Positions 9,139-18,208 of a DNA stretch of 64,000 nucleotides are shown here, piece by piece. A program made the translations under genes and the position numbers. Every line of letters begins with the position of its first letter. The first letter of the stretch is position 1. Source of the DNA: a virus; the IMG/VR virus record IMGVR_UViG_3300044639_001193, positions 35,751-99,750 of that record. One strand, 5' to 3'. The notes under the pieces were generated by a model that ran no database searches, had not been told where the DNA came from, and saw only the letters and a program-made list of their open reading frames with translations.

Positions 9139-9551
9139 GAGGCGGAGACATCTCCAATGTCTCATCTCCTCAGTGTATTGCTACAGCAACGCTTGTTATA
9201 AAACTAGTAGAAGAAGAAACACGTAAGTTCTTAAGCAAGCAAGTGGGATACAAACTGGGCGAGATTGATATGCTGGCTGCAAACAAACTGTGGAGCATCT
9301 CTAACCAGTACGGGTTGTCTTTAGAACTTGCTGGATTTGCGGACGAGGGTTGGACAGAAGAACTCCTTGACAAAGCATTTGAGAAATTAGAGCGTAGGGT
9401 TGTCAACCCTTTTAACTATCACCAGTTGTATGAGAGCGTAGACGAGTTAGTCGGTACGCTCCCCTACCGTCCAAACCTAAAGGCTGTGGTTGATGTCTCT
9501 AACAGAGTTGCGCGATATGGCTCTGCTGGTGTACAAATAGACAATATCTAG
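9135..9551 (+). CDS. Hypothetical 138-residue protein
   Basis: A helical protein with an acidic surface and no recognised domain. Repeated segments of leucine-rich helix (LVIKLVEEETRKFLSKQ, WTEELLDKAFEKLERRV) suggest a small bundle. It is translationally coupled to the SWIM gene by a four-base overlap and precedes a tiny zinc-ribbon gene and the helicase. Confidence 0.5.
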   Translation: MRGGDISNVSSPQCIATATLVIKLVEEETRKFLSKQVGYKLGEIDMLAANKLWSISNQYGLSLELAGFADEGWTEELLDKAFEKLERRVVNPFNYHQLYESVDELVGTLPYRPNLKAVVDVSNRVARYGSAGVQIDNI

Positions 9552-9569
9552 TCCTTGAGGGAGGGCGCT

Positions 9570-9686
9570 ATGTTCGGTATCGCAAATACAAACTGTCCGA
9601 TGTGTCATGCAAACACTATTGCACGAATCTACGTAAACGGTAACTCTTATCTGCAGTGTCAAGAATGCGGGGAACGGTGGAAGTAA
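9570..9686 (+). CDS. Tiny zinc-ribbon protein (38 residues)
   Basis: The reading frame carries NCPMCHANT and QCQECGERWK, a classic pair of C-x2-C knuckles forming a zinc ribbon. GGGAGGG lies six bases before the ATG, a strong start. The stop is directly followed by the ATG of the DnaB-like helicase. Such tiny ribbons often act as nucleic-acid or protein docking modules, but the partner is unknown. Confidence 0.6.
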   Translation: MFGIANTNCPMCHANTIARIYVNGNSYLQCQECGERWK

Positions 9687-10940
9687 ATGTCTGCAGATAA
9701 TGAACATCGGTTAGTCAGCAAGGTAATCAAAGAACGTGACATCACTCCCGCTTTACAACGCGGAGTTATGGAGGCATGGTTTCTAGATGAGGACAACCGT
9801 AAGGTTTGGTCTTTTGTACGAAAGCACTACAGCGAGTACAGCGAAGTTCCAACTGCAACTACTGTCCTAGACCATTACCCAAATTACAAAGTTCTTAATG
9901 TAGAAGATTCTGTTGACTATCTTTTGGACACGATGGTGGATTTTCGCCGTCGTATGCTCACACGTCAAGGTCTTGAAAATGCTGTTGAAGAACTGCAGAG
10001 CAACGACCACAACGCTGCACTCCTTGCTATGGAGAAAACTGTTGCAAAGGTTAACGAGCAAGGCGTATTGGGCACCCACGAAGTTGACTTAACTAAGAAC
10101 ACAGAAGAACGTTACAAGGAATATCAAGCAATTCAGAACCAAGAGTTTTTAGGTATACCTACAGGATTTAAAGATATTGATGAAGCAACTGCAGGATTAC
10201 AGGGCGGACAATTAGTAACCATCATTGCACCACCTAAGACTGGTAAGTCACAGGTTGCATTACAGATTGCTATTAACACGCATCAAATTGGCAAGACACC
10301 AATGTTTCAATCGTTTGAAATGAACAACCATGAGCAGCAACAACGTCACGATGCAATGCGAGCACACATTGACCACGGACGTTTGCGACGAGGAAAGTTG
10401 TTACCAGCAGAAGAAAGTCGTTACATAGATACCCTCAACGCTATGGAGAAAGAGCATTCATTTCATTTGGTTGATGCCGTTAACGGTATTACCGTTTCAG
10501 CATTAGCCGCAAAGATTGAGCACTTAAAACCAGACATTGTATTTGTAGACGGTGTGTATTTGATGATGGATGAGTTAACTGGCGAGATGAACACGCCAGG
10601 TGCCATTACTAACATCACTCGTGCGCTTAAGCGGTTAGCACAGCGCATTGATAAGCCAATTGTTATTACTACTCAGACTCTTCTTTGGAAGATGCGTGCT
10701 GGAAAAGTTACTGCTGATTCAATCGGTTACTCATCATCATTCTTTCAAGACTCAGATGTTATCTTAGGTCTAGAGCCTGTAGAAGAAGACGATTCAATTC
10801 GTTTATTAAAGGTCGTTGCTTCCCGTAACTGCCCACCAAAAGAAACTTCATTAACTTGGAAGTGGGAAACAGGTTGTTTCCACGACGAATCAAAGATGAT
10901 GAGTTGTGAGTTCTGTTCTAACTGGGGCGGAAATGGTTGA
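9687..10940 (+). CDS. dnaB: Replicative DNA helicase, DnaB-like (SF4)
   Basis: A 417-residue hexameric helicase of superfamily 4. Residues 1-115 look like a shortened N-terminal domain, then the RecA-like core: GIPTGFKDIDEATAGLQGG precedes the Walker A PPKTGKS, and FEMNNHEQQQRHDAM carries the conserved Glu-Met segment seen in DnaB. Walker B is DIVFVDG and motif H4 is VITTQT. It unwinds DNA at the fork and is loaded by the DnaC-like protein upstream. The primase start overlaps its end, which suggests the two are made together. Confidence 0.85.
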   Translation: MSADNEHRLVSKVIKERDITPALQRGVMEAWFLDEDNRKVWSFVRKHYSEYSEVPTATTVLDHYPNYKVLNVEDSVDYLLDTMVDFRRRMLTRQGLENAVEELQSNDHNAALLAMEKTVAKVNEQGVLGTHEVDLTKNTEERYKEYQAIQNQEFLGIPTGFKDIDEATAGLQGGQLVTIIAPPKTGKSQVALQIAINTHQIGKTPMFQSFEMNNHEQQQRHDAMRAHIDHGRLRRGKLLPAEESRYIDTLNAMEKEHSFHLVDAVNGITVSALAAKIEHLKPDIVFVDGVYLMMDELTGEMNTPGAITNITRALKRLAQRIDKPIVITTQTLLWKMRAGKVTADSIGYSSSFFQDSDVILGLEPVEEDDSIRLLKVVASRNCPPKETSLTWKWETGCFHDESKMMSCEFCSNWGGNG

Positions 10941-11871
10941 TGTTGAAAAGATTCTTCTTAATTTAGACGTATCACTTACTGCTCAACGTAGTGATGAGGT
11001 GCAGGGCTATTGCCCTATGCATGAGAAACGCACAGGTAAAGAAGACCACAATCCGTCTTGGTGGATTAACACCAACACTGGAGCACACATTTGTTTTTCT
11101 TGCGGTTACAAAGGAAACATTTACACATTAGTTGCTGACATCAAGGGCATTGATTACTTTGATGCAAAAGACTATATCAATGAAGGCGCCGAGATTCCGT
11201 TGGATTCTCTAATGAAGAGAATCAAGGAGTTACCACAGTATGTTGCAGCAGATGAGCCAATCATCATGTCAGAAGCAAGACTTGCGGTTTACACAGACCC
11301 TCCTGAAAATGAATTACGTAAAAGATTCATCAAACCAACAGATGCAAAACATCACGGCATCTTATGGGATACAAATAACTCAGCCTGGATTCTCCCAATC
11401 CGTGACCCTAACAATTACACTCTTTGGGGATGGCAAGAAAAAGGTGCACGTGGTCGTTTCTTCCGTAACCAGCCGCAAGGTGTAAAGAAATCTAAAACTG
11501 TTTTTGGTGTAGAGGTTATGTCTACGGAAACTCTTATAGTTGTTGAATCACCGCTTGACGTGCCTCGTCTTGCATCTGCGGGATACACAGGAGCCATATC
11601 TACTTTTGGCGCTATACCTAGTGAAGAACAAGCAAAGGTCATGAGAAGAGCACAGAGGGTTATAGCAGCCTTTGATAAAGATGAAGCAGGAAGACACGCC
11701 AATGAACTTATGCGTGGCTTTGCTCGCAAGTATGGTATTGAATTGTCCTACTTCAATTACACAGGTATTGATGTTAAGGACCCAGGAGACATGACAGAGA
11801 GCCAAATTAAACAAGGCATAGAAACTGCTCGTGACATGATTTACGGCAAGGAAGCCTTTACATGGTCTTAG
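10933..11871 (+). CDS. DNA primase (CHC2 zinc finger and TOPRIM)
   Basis: About 312 residues. The N-terminus has a CHC2 zinc finger, GYCPMHEKR... then HICFSCGYKGN, as in DnaG. The centre carries a TOPRIM domain with the catalytic Glu in LIVVESPLDV and the DxD in AAFDKDEAG. It makes RNA primers for lagging-strand synthesis. A GTG start 27 bases upstream is in frame, but this ATG overlaps the helicase stop and follows GGGGCGG. It is shorter than host DnaG and lacks the C-terminal helicase-binding domain, typical of phage forms. Confidence 0.8.
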   Translation: MVDVEKILLNLDVSLTAQRSDEVQGYCPMHEKRTGKEDHNPSWWINTNTGAHICFSCGYKGNIYTLVADIKGIDYFDAKDYINEGAEIPLDSLMKRIKELPQYVAADEPIIMSEARLAVYTDPPENELRKRFIKPTDAKHHGILWDTNNSAWILPIRDPNNYTLWGWQEKGARGRFFRNQPQGVKKSKTVFGVEVMSTETLIVVESPLDVPRLASAGYTGAISTFGAIPSEEQAKVMRRAQRVIAAFDKDEAGRHANELMRGFARKYGIELSYFNYTGIDVKDPGDMTESQIKQGIETARDMIYGKEAFTWS

Positions 11872-12047
11872 ATGCTAGGGGTGTTCCTACCCATGCTTGT
11901 CCCAATTGTGGTGAACAAGTTTTTATTATTAGAGCAATGTTTTATGAGTACGAAATTGCTATGTGGATGACAGATGGGGAATGTTCTGGTTGTGGAACAT
12001 TGTTAACCGTACCTACACCATTGGATGACCCAGATGTTTACGGGTGA
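11862..12047 (+). CDS. Small zinc-ribbon protein
   Basis: A 61-residue protein with ACPNCGE and ECSGCGTLL, a pair of C-x2-C knuckles making a zinc ribbon, and a central segment with aromatic residues. It overlaps both neighbours (primase and SNF2-like helicase), so it is part of the coupled early operon. No named family. Confidence 0.6.
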   Translation: MVLDARGVPTHACPNCGEQVFIIRAMFYEYEIAMWMTDGECSGCGTLLTVPTPLDDPDVYG

Positions 12048-13653
12048 GTTAAAGCCGTATCAAGTTGAGGCTGTTGACAAAATGGCTTCTCGTAAAAAGA
12101 TGCTAGTTGCATACGAGATGGGTTTAGGTAAAACCTGTATGACTATTGCTGCTCTTGAAAAATTAAAAGAAGAAGGAACACTTACTAAACCAACTTTAAT
12201 TATTGCGTTGTCTAGTCTGAAATACCAATGGCAAAAAGAAATTAATAAATTCTCAGATGATTATTCCTCTGTAGTAGACGGTTCAAAAGGAACTCGTTAC
12301 ATTCGTTGGGAACGAGACATGACCTGGGAAGAACATACTGGTTACATTATTGCTAACTACGAAACCATTGTTGCAGATTGGGATGTAATTAAAGACTACG
12401 AGTGGGGCGCAATTGTTTGCGATGAAGCCACTGCCATTAAAAGTTTTAAATCCCAACGTTCAAAAGTAGTAAAGAAACTTGCTAGAAACATCCCAATTAG
12501 ATTTGCACTTACAGGTACTCCAATTGAAAACGGACGCCCAGAAGAGTTGTATAGCATTATGCAGTTTGTAGACGACACATTACTTGGTCGTTTTGATTTG
12601 TTTGACCAAACTTTTATTGTACGCAATCACTTTGGTGGAGTGCAGCGGTATCGCAATCTCCCTATCTTTCACGAAAAAATGAAACAAGTGTTTGTTAGAA
12701 AAACTCAAAAAGACCCAGACGTAGCCCCGTATCTTCCTGAAACTATTCATTTGGAACCAACGTTTATTTCCTTAGACAAAAAAACAAAAGAACTTTACGA
12801 CAAAATTGCTAATGATTTAAAACAAGAACTTATAGAAGCACAAACACTTCTTGGTGGTGGGTTCTCATTAGAAGCCCATTACGGTCATGGATTTCAACCT
12901 GGTTCTCCAGCAGACCAATTGCGTGGCTCAATTATGAGCAAAATAACTTCTTTAAGAATGATATGTGATTCTCCTTTACTGCTTGTTGATAGCGCTACAA
13001 AATTTAAAAATGGTTGGGTTGATGTAGACGGTGAGTCTATAAACATTGAAGGCTCAAAAGGTGGCAGCGCTTACGTGGCAGGGTTAGCCGACCAAGGGCT
13101 TCTTGATGGGTTAACTAAATCGCCAAAATTAGATGCGGTTATTGACTACATAATTGACCATCTCAACATGGAGGAAAGTCATAAAGTTGTTATTTTTACT
13201 TGCTATTTAGGTGTGCTACCACTTCTCCAAAATGCTTTAACCCAAAAGAAGATAACCAGCACTCTGTACTCTGGACAAATGGACGCCAAGGCTAAAGAAG
13301 AATCAAAGACTTTGTTCCAAACTTCTTTAGACGTACGAGTATTAATTTCTACTGATGCTGGCGGCTACGGCGTAGACTTACCTCAAGCCAATCTTCTTGT
13401 TAATTATGATTTACCTTGGTCGTCAGGAACTGCGGTCCAAAGAAACTCACGAATTCGTCGTGCTTCTAGTACTTGGAAAAGCGTTGTTATTCAAGACTTT
13501 TTAGTGCTAGGCTCCATAGAAGAGCGCCAGCACCAGATGTTATTACAGAAGAATGCCGTAGCAGATGCTGTAATGGATGGAGCAGGAATCAATAAAAAAG
13601 GCGGAATTGACCTAACCGTTGGTAGCCTGATAAACTTCTTGCAGGGAAAATAG
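12025..13653 (+). CDS. SNF2/SF2-type DNA helicase
   Basis: A 542-residue superfamily 2 translocase. Motifs in order: Q-like LKPYQVEAVDK, motif I EMGLGKT, motif II CDEATA (DEAx), motif III ALTGTPIENG, a C-terminal RecA domain with VVIFTCYLG, GVDLPQA and motif VI QRNSRIRRAS. The insertion between domains and the Asp-Glu-Ala box match the SNF2-like helicases of actinophages. Such enzymes translocate on dsDNA and probably help replication or recombination. The start is ATG with a second ATG three codons later. Confidence 0.85.
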   Translation: MTQMFTGELKPYQVEAVDKMASRKKMLVAYEMGLGKTCMTIAALEKLKEEGTLTKPTLIIALSSLKYQWQKEINKFSDDYSSVVDGSKGTRYIRWERDMTWEEHTGYIIANYETIVADWDVIKDYEWGAIVCDEATAIKSFKSQRSKVVKKLARNIPIRFALTGTPIENGRPEELYSIMQFVDDTLLGRFDLFDQTFIVRNHFGGVQRYRNLPIFHEKMKQVFVRKTQKDPDVAPYLPETIHLEPTFISLDKKTKELYDKIANDLKQELIEAQTLLGGGFSLEAHYGHGFQPGSPADQLRGSIMSKITSLRMICDSPLLLVDSATKFKNGWVDVDGESINIEGSKGGSAYVAGLADQGLLDGLTKSPKLDAVIDYIIDHLNMEESHKVVIFTCYLGVLPLLQNALTQKKITSTLYSGQMDAKAKEESKTLFQTSLDVRVLISTDAGGYGVDLPQANLLVNYDLPWSSGTAVQRNSRIRRASSTWKSVVIQDFLVLGSIEERQHQMLLQKNAVADAVMDGAGINKKGGIDLTVGSLINFLQGK

Positions 13654-13663
13654 GGGGAACAAA

Positions 13664-14104
13664 ATGGCACGAATCAAAGCAGAAGCAACACGTACAGCAG
13701 ACCAAGACAGCCTTGTTAATCAGGCTAAAGAATATGCGTTCATCAAATCACAGATGGATTATCTAGAAAAACAACAAAAAGAACTTCGTGAGAAGTTGTT
13801 TGAGGTTCTTGATACTTCAGGTGAACCTGATGATAAAGGCAACATAATTGTAGAACTTCCTCAAGAAGTTGATGGGTTTTTTTCCATTGTAAAACAAAAG
13901 CGAGTATCTCGTAAAGTTGATGAACTTGTTGCAGATGAAATTATTACCGCAAAAGGTATGGAAGAAACTTTGTACAAAACAGTTCGTATGGTAGACGAAG
14001 ACGCACTAATGGCTGCGTTGTATAACGATGAACTTACAGAAGAAGAAATTGACCAAATGTATCCACAGAAAATTACGTGGGCACTTGTTCTAAGTAAGAA
14101 GTAA
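13664..14104 (+). CDS. Hypothetical coiled-coil protein of the replication operon
   Basis: A 146-residue protein with a heptad-like helix near residues 25-60 (YAFIKSQMDYLEKQQKELRE) and a compact alpha/beta remainder. No enzymatic motif. AGGGGGAAC lies before the ATG. Its place between the SNF2-like helicase and a MerR-like gene suggests a replication or recombination accessory, but nothing in the sequence fixes a role. Confidence 0.55.
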   Translation: MARIKAEATRTADQDSLVNQAKEYAFIKSQMDYLEKQQKELREKLFEVLDTSGEPDDKGNIIVELPQEVDGFFSIVKQKRVSRKVDELVADEIITAKGMEETLYKTVRMVDEDALMAALYNDELTEEEIDQMYPQKITWALVLSKK

Positions 14105-14106
14105 TC

Positions 14107-14592
14107 ATGGCAGGTCTACGGGGTCAAGACGAAATTGAAAAAGCGTTTGCTGATTTGGAATACGTTCCAGGTTCTAAGAAAAAACGCCGTGAACTAGACC
14201 CAAAAGTTTCTCGCCGTAAGGTGGGGGAAAGTAATGGTTGGGATGCAAACCCAGTCATTAAAACATTAGGCGGAAAAGAAACGGAAGTCTTTACGATTAG
14301 TGCATTAGCACTAGCGTTGGAGAAGTCCATAGTAACAATCCGTTTATGGGAGCGCAAAGGGTATATCCCACGTGCACCATACAGACTTCGTGCCAAGACT
14401 CTTGGTGGGAAGAAGACTGGTGGTAATCGTGTGTACACCAGAGCGCTCATTGAGTCCACACTTGAAGAGTTTTCAAAGCGTGGCTTACTAGGAACTGCTC
14501 GTGTAGAGTGGAACCAACACGATGACTTAACAGAAACGTTAGTAAGAACCTGGAAAGTCATCATATCCGAAGAGAGCCGTGAGGCCTCATGA
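14107..14592 (+). CDS. MerR-like helix-turn-helix protein
   Basis: A 161-residue protein with a MerR/excisionase-like winged helix at about residues 62-115: FTISALALALEKSIVTIRLWERKGYIP is the recognition helix pattern and GGNRVYTRALIESTL the following wing and helix. Such domains bind DNA; this could regulate the early operon or act as a recombination directionality factor for the integrase, which cannot be told from sequence. Flanking regions are basic. It overlaps the ssDNA-binding gene by four bases. Confidence 0.65.
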   Translation: MAGLRGQDEIEKAFADLEYVPGSKKKRRELDPKVSRRKVGESNGWDANPVIKTLGGKETEVFTISALALALEKSIVTIRLWERKGYIPRAPYRLRAKTLGGKKTGGNRVYTRALIESTLEEFSKRGLLGTARVEWNQHDDLTETLVRTWKVIISEESREAS

Positions 14593-15257
14593 CCGAAAGA
14601 AACCAAATGCCGATTAAAATGCCAGCAGTAAACGCTGAAACCTATCTTGAAGAAGATAGCGCTGATATCCAACCTACAGTTGGAACAACCGTGCAAGAAG
14701 GCTGGGATGCAGCCGAAGCACTACTCAAAGTAGAGACATCTGAATTTCCAACAGATTTCCGATTCTCTGACGAACCACGCCTTGTAAAGTTTTTACAAGA
14801 CCGCCCATTCGCTACTTACGAGCAGCATTGGATTGAACGTCCAAAGGGCAAGAAGTCTTTTGTTTGCATCGGAGATGGTTGCCCACTCTGTGAAATCCTT
14901 GGCGATAAGCCACGAGGCAAGTTTGCATTCAATGTTCTTGTATTAACTGGCGATGTTCAGGGCGTACAAATTTTGACTGCACCTCCGTCACTTGCCCGCC
15001 AGATTAAGAAAGCCCACGATGATGAGCGCAAAGGCCCTCTTGACCGTGAGTTCTGGGAAATTTCTCGCATGGGAACAGGCCCTACTACGCAGTACACCCT
15101 CAACTTCGTACGTGGTCGTGACCTTGCAGAGGAATGGAAGTTGTCATTAGACAACGTTAATGAGTTAATTGCAAACGCTGAGTCTTTTTCAGCCGAAGAT
15201 GTAGTTCGTGAGACCCCTCGCTCTGAACTTCTTGAAATTGCTCGCTCAATAGCGTAA
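14589..15257 (+). CDS. Single-stranded DNA-binding protein, gp32-like type
   Basis: A 222-residue protein whose centre carries FVCIGDGCPLCEILGDKPRGKFAFNVL, a C-x4-C-x2-C zinc knuckle in an OB-like context as in T4 gp32-type and actinophage ssDNA-binding proteins. It has an acidic N-terminus (YLEEDSADIQ) and a helical C-terminal part rather than a short acidic tail. It would coat single strands at the fork. Placed between helicases and the polymerase, which supports the call; the family assignment is by pattern and context. Confidence 0.65.
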   Translation: MTERNQMPIKMPAVNAETYLEEDSADIQPTVGTTVQEGWDAAEALLKVETSEFPTDFRFSDEPRLVKFLQDRPFATYEQHWIERPKGKKSFVCIGDGCPLCEILGDKPRGKFAFNVLVLTGDVQGVQILTAPPSLARQIKKAHDDERKGPLDREFWEISRMGTGPTTQYTLNFVRGRDLAEEWKLSLDNVNELIANAESFSAEDVVRETPRSELLEIARSIA

Positions 15258-15271
15258 GACTTCCAAGTAGC

Positions 15272-15305
15272 AGGGGGCCTGTTTATATCCGTTTCCAGGC
15301 CCCCT
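15272..15305 (+). terminator. GC-rich stem-loop between SSB and DNA polymerase
   Basis: A ten-base perfect stem (AGGGGGCCTG paired with CAGGCCCCCT) around a 14-base loop. No run of T follows, so it is not a classic rho-independent terminator. It may partly terminate, protect the upstream mRNA 3' end, or limit read-through into the polymerase. It is the only gap of note in this part of the operon. Confidence 0.5.
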
Positions 15306-15328
15306 CTACACACTTAGAGGGGATTTAG

Positions 15329-17338
15329 ATGAACATAATTACAACTAAACAACAGTTAGCAGACCTTGTTGAGTTTTACTCCAAGGTAGAGGGTTTTGCT
15401 TTTGACGTTGAAACCGTTGGTGATAACCGTATCCAACCAGTAGTAAACGACGTGCTATGGATTTCATTAGCAACAGATGACCGCACAGACGTTATACCTA
15501 TGGGTCACCCTAATGGTGAATTTTTGCATTGGGATAAAGAACTTTTATTAAGTGGTCAAAAGAAACTTGCTGCAGGAAAAGAACGTGACGATTTAAAAGA
15601 CACAGACTTTACAAAGAACCAAGCCAAGTGGACACCCGTGTTTGACGCTCCACCAGAACAATTACTTCCAGGAGATGTCTTTAAGGCATTAAAGCCATTG
15701 TTCTTTAGTGACCAGTTAAAAGTTGGTCACAACATTAAATTTGACCTTAAATCAATTGCCAAATATTACCGTGGTGTAGTTCCAACAAAACCGTTCTTTG
15801 ACACAATGATGGCAGCGTTTGTACTTGATAACCGTAACCGTGGAAAACTAGGACTTAAAGATTGCGCTGAAAAGTTTCTCAAGATTAAAGTTGAAAAAGG
15901 TATTGGTGCAATGGTGGAGGTTCATTCCTTCTCAGACGTAGCACATTACTCAGGGTTTGACTCAGAGGTTACTTGGAAGTTATACCGTTTATTAGCGCCT
16001 AAGTTAACAGGCGGGTTATCCCGTGTATGGGGATTAGAGATGGATGTTGTTGCAGCGCTTTGCGATATGGAACTTGCTGGAGCATCTATTGATGTAGAGG
16101 AACTTAAACTTCTTAAAGAGCGGTTAGAGACAGACATTGATTTAGCACGAGGCAAGGCATACAAGTTGGCTGGCAAACCATTTGCTATGAACTCAGTGCC
16201 AGAGAAACAGAAGTTGCTATTCCTTCCTAAAGACGAAGGTGGTCGTGGTATCAAGCCAAACGTTAAGATTAAAATTGCTTTAACGGCTAAAGGCCAAGAC
16301 ATAGCGTATGCACACGGAGAGTTAACAATCAATCATTTTTCTGTATCATCAGATGCTTTGGAGTTTTATCGCGCTAAAGACGAGTTAGTAGATGCAATCC
16401 TTGAGTACCAGGACTTGAACAAGTTGATGACTACTTATGTGATTCCATATTTAGGTGGCGAGGTAACTCGCACCAACTTAGGTAAGTCAAAGATTGTGCA
16501 AAAAGATTCGCTCCTAATCAAGGGTAAAGTACATACTAACTTTAAATCACATGGAGCAGAGACAGGTCGTTTCTCCAGTAGTGACCCAAACCTACAGAAC
16601 ATCCCTTCATCAGGTAAGTACGGTAAGTTGATTCGTAATCTGTTTATTGCACCACCAGGATACAAACTGGTTGTAGCAGACTACTCGCAGATTGAACCAC
16701 GCATTATTGCAGCGTTTTCTGGTGACCCAATTATGGTTGATAACTATGTAACTGGTGGAGATATCTATACAACTATCGGTAACACAATGGGTGTAGACCG
16801 CAAAGCAGGTAAAGTTTTAGTGTTATCTATTGCCTACGGTGTAGGGCCAGACAAGATTGCACAACAAGTTGGTTGTTCTATTACTGAAGCAAAAGATTTG
16901 CTTAATCGGTTTACAGCGCAGTTTAGTGACATTGCAAAATACAAAGCAAAGGTTATTCGTATGGCAGCACAGCAGTCTCCAGTACCGTTTGTAGAGACTT
17001 TAATGGGCCGTCGTCGTTACATTCCTGACCTACGAAGCATTGATAAAGGATTAAAGTCAAGAGCAGACCGACAAGCATTTAATACAGTTATTCAAGGTTC
17101 TGCAGCAGACATTATGAAACTAGCCATTATTAGGGCACATTCGTGTTTTATTGATGAACCAGATGTAAATGTTGTATTGACTGTGCACGATGAACTTGTT
17201 ACAGTTGCACGTGATGATTTAGCCGAGGAAACCGCCGAAGCAATTCGTTTGTCAATGGAAGGAATCAAATTGAAAGAGATTACAGTTCCCTTGATTGCAG
17301 ACGTAAAAATAGTAGACAAGTGGGGAGAAGCGAAGTGA
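15329..17338 (+). CDS. polA: DNA polymerase I (family A) with 3'-5' exonuclease
   Basis: A 669-residue family A polymerase. The N-terminal exonuclease domain has Exo I FAFDVETVGD, Exo II VGHNIKFDLK and Exo III YSGFDSEV, so proofreading is probably active. The polymerase domain carries TGRFSSSDPNLQNIPS, motif A VVADYSQIEPRI, motif B KAGKVLVLSIAYGVG and motif C TVHDELV. It lacks the 5' nuclease domain, as in T7-like phage enzymes. AGAGGGGA precedes the ATG. It is the replicative polymerase of the phage. Confidence 0.95.
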   Translation: MNIITTKQQLADLVEFYSKVEGFAFDVETVGDNRIQPVVNDVLWISLATDDRTDVIPMGHPNGEFLHWDKELLLSGQKKLAAGKERDDLKDTDFTKNQAKWTPVFDAPPEQLLPGDVFKALKPLFFSDQLKVGHNIKFDLKSIAKYYRGVVPTKPFFDTMMAAFVLDNRNRGKLGLKDCAEKFLKIKVEKGIGAMVEVHSFSDVAHYSGFDSEVTWKLYRLLAPKLTGGLSRVWGLEMDVVAALCDMELAGASIDVEELKLLKERLETDIDLARGKAYKLAGKPFAMNSVPEKQKLLFLPKDEGGRGIKPNVKIKIALTAKGQDIAYAHGELTINHFSVSSDALEFYRAKDELVDAILEYQDLNKLMTTYVIPYLGGEVTRTNLGKSKIVQKDSLLIKGKVHTNFKSHGAETGRFSSSDPNLQNIPSSGKYGKLIRNLFIAPPGYKLVVADYSQIEPRIIAAFSGDPIMVDNYVTGGDIYTTIGNTMGVDRKAGKVLVLSIAYGVGPDKIAQQVGCSITEAKDLLNRFTAQFSDIAKYKAKVIRMAAQQSPVPFVETLMGRRRYIPDLRSIDKGLKSRADRQAFNTVIQGSAADIMKLAIIRAHSCFIDEPDVNVVLTVHDELVTVARDDLAEETAEAIRLSMEGIKLKEITVPLIADVKIVDKWGEAK

Positions 17339-17451
17339 AATTTATTTGTAAATTATTTGGACATAAGATGTATAACATTGTGTGGTCTAGCCTAGACCAA
17401 GACTTTACAGTCTTGTGCGTACGTTGCGAGTCACGTTGGGAAACCAAGTGA
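17335..17451 (+). CDS. Tiny DUF1660-like zinc protein
   Basis: A 38-residue frame starting at GTG with GGGGAG eight bases upstream, overlapping the polymerase stop by four bases. The sequence begins MKFICKLFGHKM and has CVRCESRW, matching the C...H...C-x2-C pattern of the small prophage DUF1660 proteins. Function unknown; probably zinc-binding. Confidence 0.6.
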   Translation: MKFICKLFGHKMYNIVWSSLDQDFTVLCVRCESRWETK

Positions 17452-17819
17452 CAAACGCAGATTGGTGGGCTAAACAACTAGGTGCACAACCACAACAAGC
17501 ACCCGTAGCAGCACGTCCAGCAAATAACCCTATGCCGCCATCACAGCAGCCTATGACTACCTTTCAACAGCCTGCTCCTATGTCTAAAGCCCAGAGTTCT
17601 ACTCAGACACAGTTGTGTCCAGATTGCGGTGGCGGTAACTACATGACCGTACAAAATGCAGCAGCACGTTGTTACGATTGTGGTTATCCGCTTACTCAAG
17701 CAGGCAGCCGTTATGGAGCACTAACAGGTGCAAGCGTAGAAGGTAGCGCAAAACAAGCAAACGGTAATGACGTAGCAAGTAATTGGAACCCACAAGGAAT
17801 TATTGGGAGAATTAATTGA
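17448..17819 (+). CDS. Proline/glutamine-rich protein with zinc ribbon
   Basis: About 123 residues from a GTG overlapping the previous stop. The first half is a disordered stretch rich in proline, glutamine and alanine; the second half has a zinc ribbon LCPDCGGGN ... RCYDCGYPL. An in-frame start 33 bases upstream is possible. Ribbons with disordered tails often bridge DNA-processing proteins. It overlaps the next gene, a nuclease, by four bases. Confidence 0.55.
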   Translation: MTNADWWAKQLGAQPQQAPVAARPANNPMPPSQQPMTTFQQPAPMSKAQSSTQTQLCPDCGGGNYMTVQNAAARCYDCGYPLTQAGSRYGALTGASVEGSAKQANGNDVASNWNPQGIIGRIN

Positions 17820-18208
17820 GTAGTAAAGCATTTTCAGCGTTTGATTTGGACCTTGAATTTGGGCAAGAAGGAGAAGCCCTTGTACAAGAGTTGCTTACCG
17901 ATGGGCGCACCATTGAAGTTAAACGAGATAGAAAATGGAAAGATACTCACAACGTTTATGTTGAAACAGAATGTTATTTTGTTGGAAAACAGAGTTGGGG
18001 TTTGTCTGGGTTAAGCGTAACTGAAGCCAAGTATTGGGCTTTTGTACTAGAGGAAGCAGTTCTTCTGGTTCCTACCGATGCTTTGCGTTACGCAATAAAA
18101 GAATTTGGCGGATATACGGAGTGTCGTATTCCTCCGAACTACAGTAAAGGATACCTTTTGACTGTGCCGCAAATATTAAAATCTATAAAGGAGTACAAAG
18201 GTGATTAA
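17816..18208 (+). CDS. PD-(D/E)XK nuclease-like protein
   Basis: A 130-residue protein with LDLEFGQEGE as the possible first acidic helix and RTIEVKRDR as a likely E-x-K active-site strand, followed by alternating strands (VYVETECY). This matches small endonuclease folds such as VRR-NUC or Holliday-junction-like enzymes. Start is a TTG overlapping the upstream stop, with GGGAGAA before it. Its place before RecA suggests recombination or end processing. Confidence 0.55.
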   Translation: MSSKAFSAFDLDLEFGQEGEALVQELLTDGRTIEVKRDRKWKDTHNVYVETECYFVGKQSWGLSGLSVTEAKYWAFVLEEAVLLVPTDALRYAIKEFGGYTECRIPPNYSKGYLLTVPQILKSIKEYKGD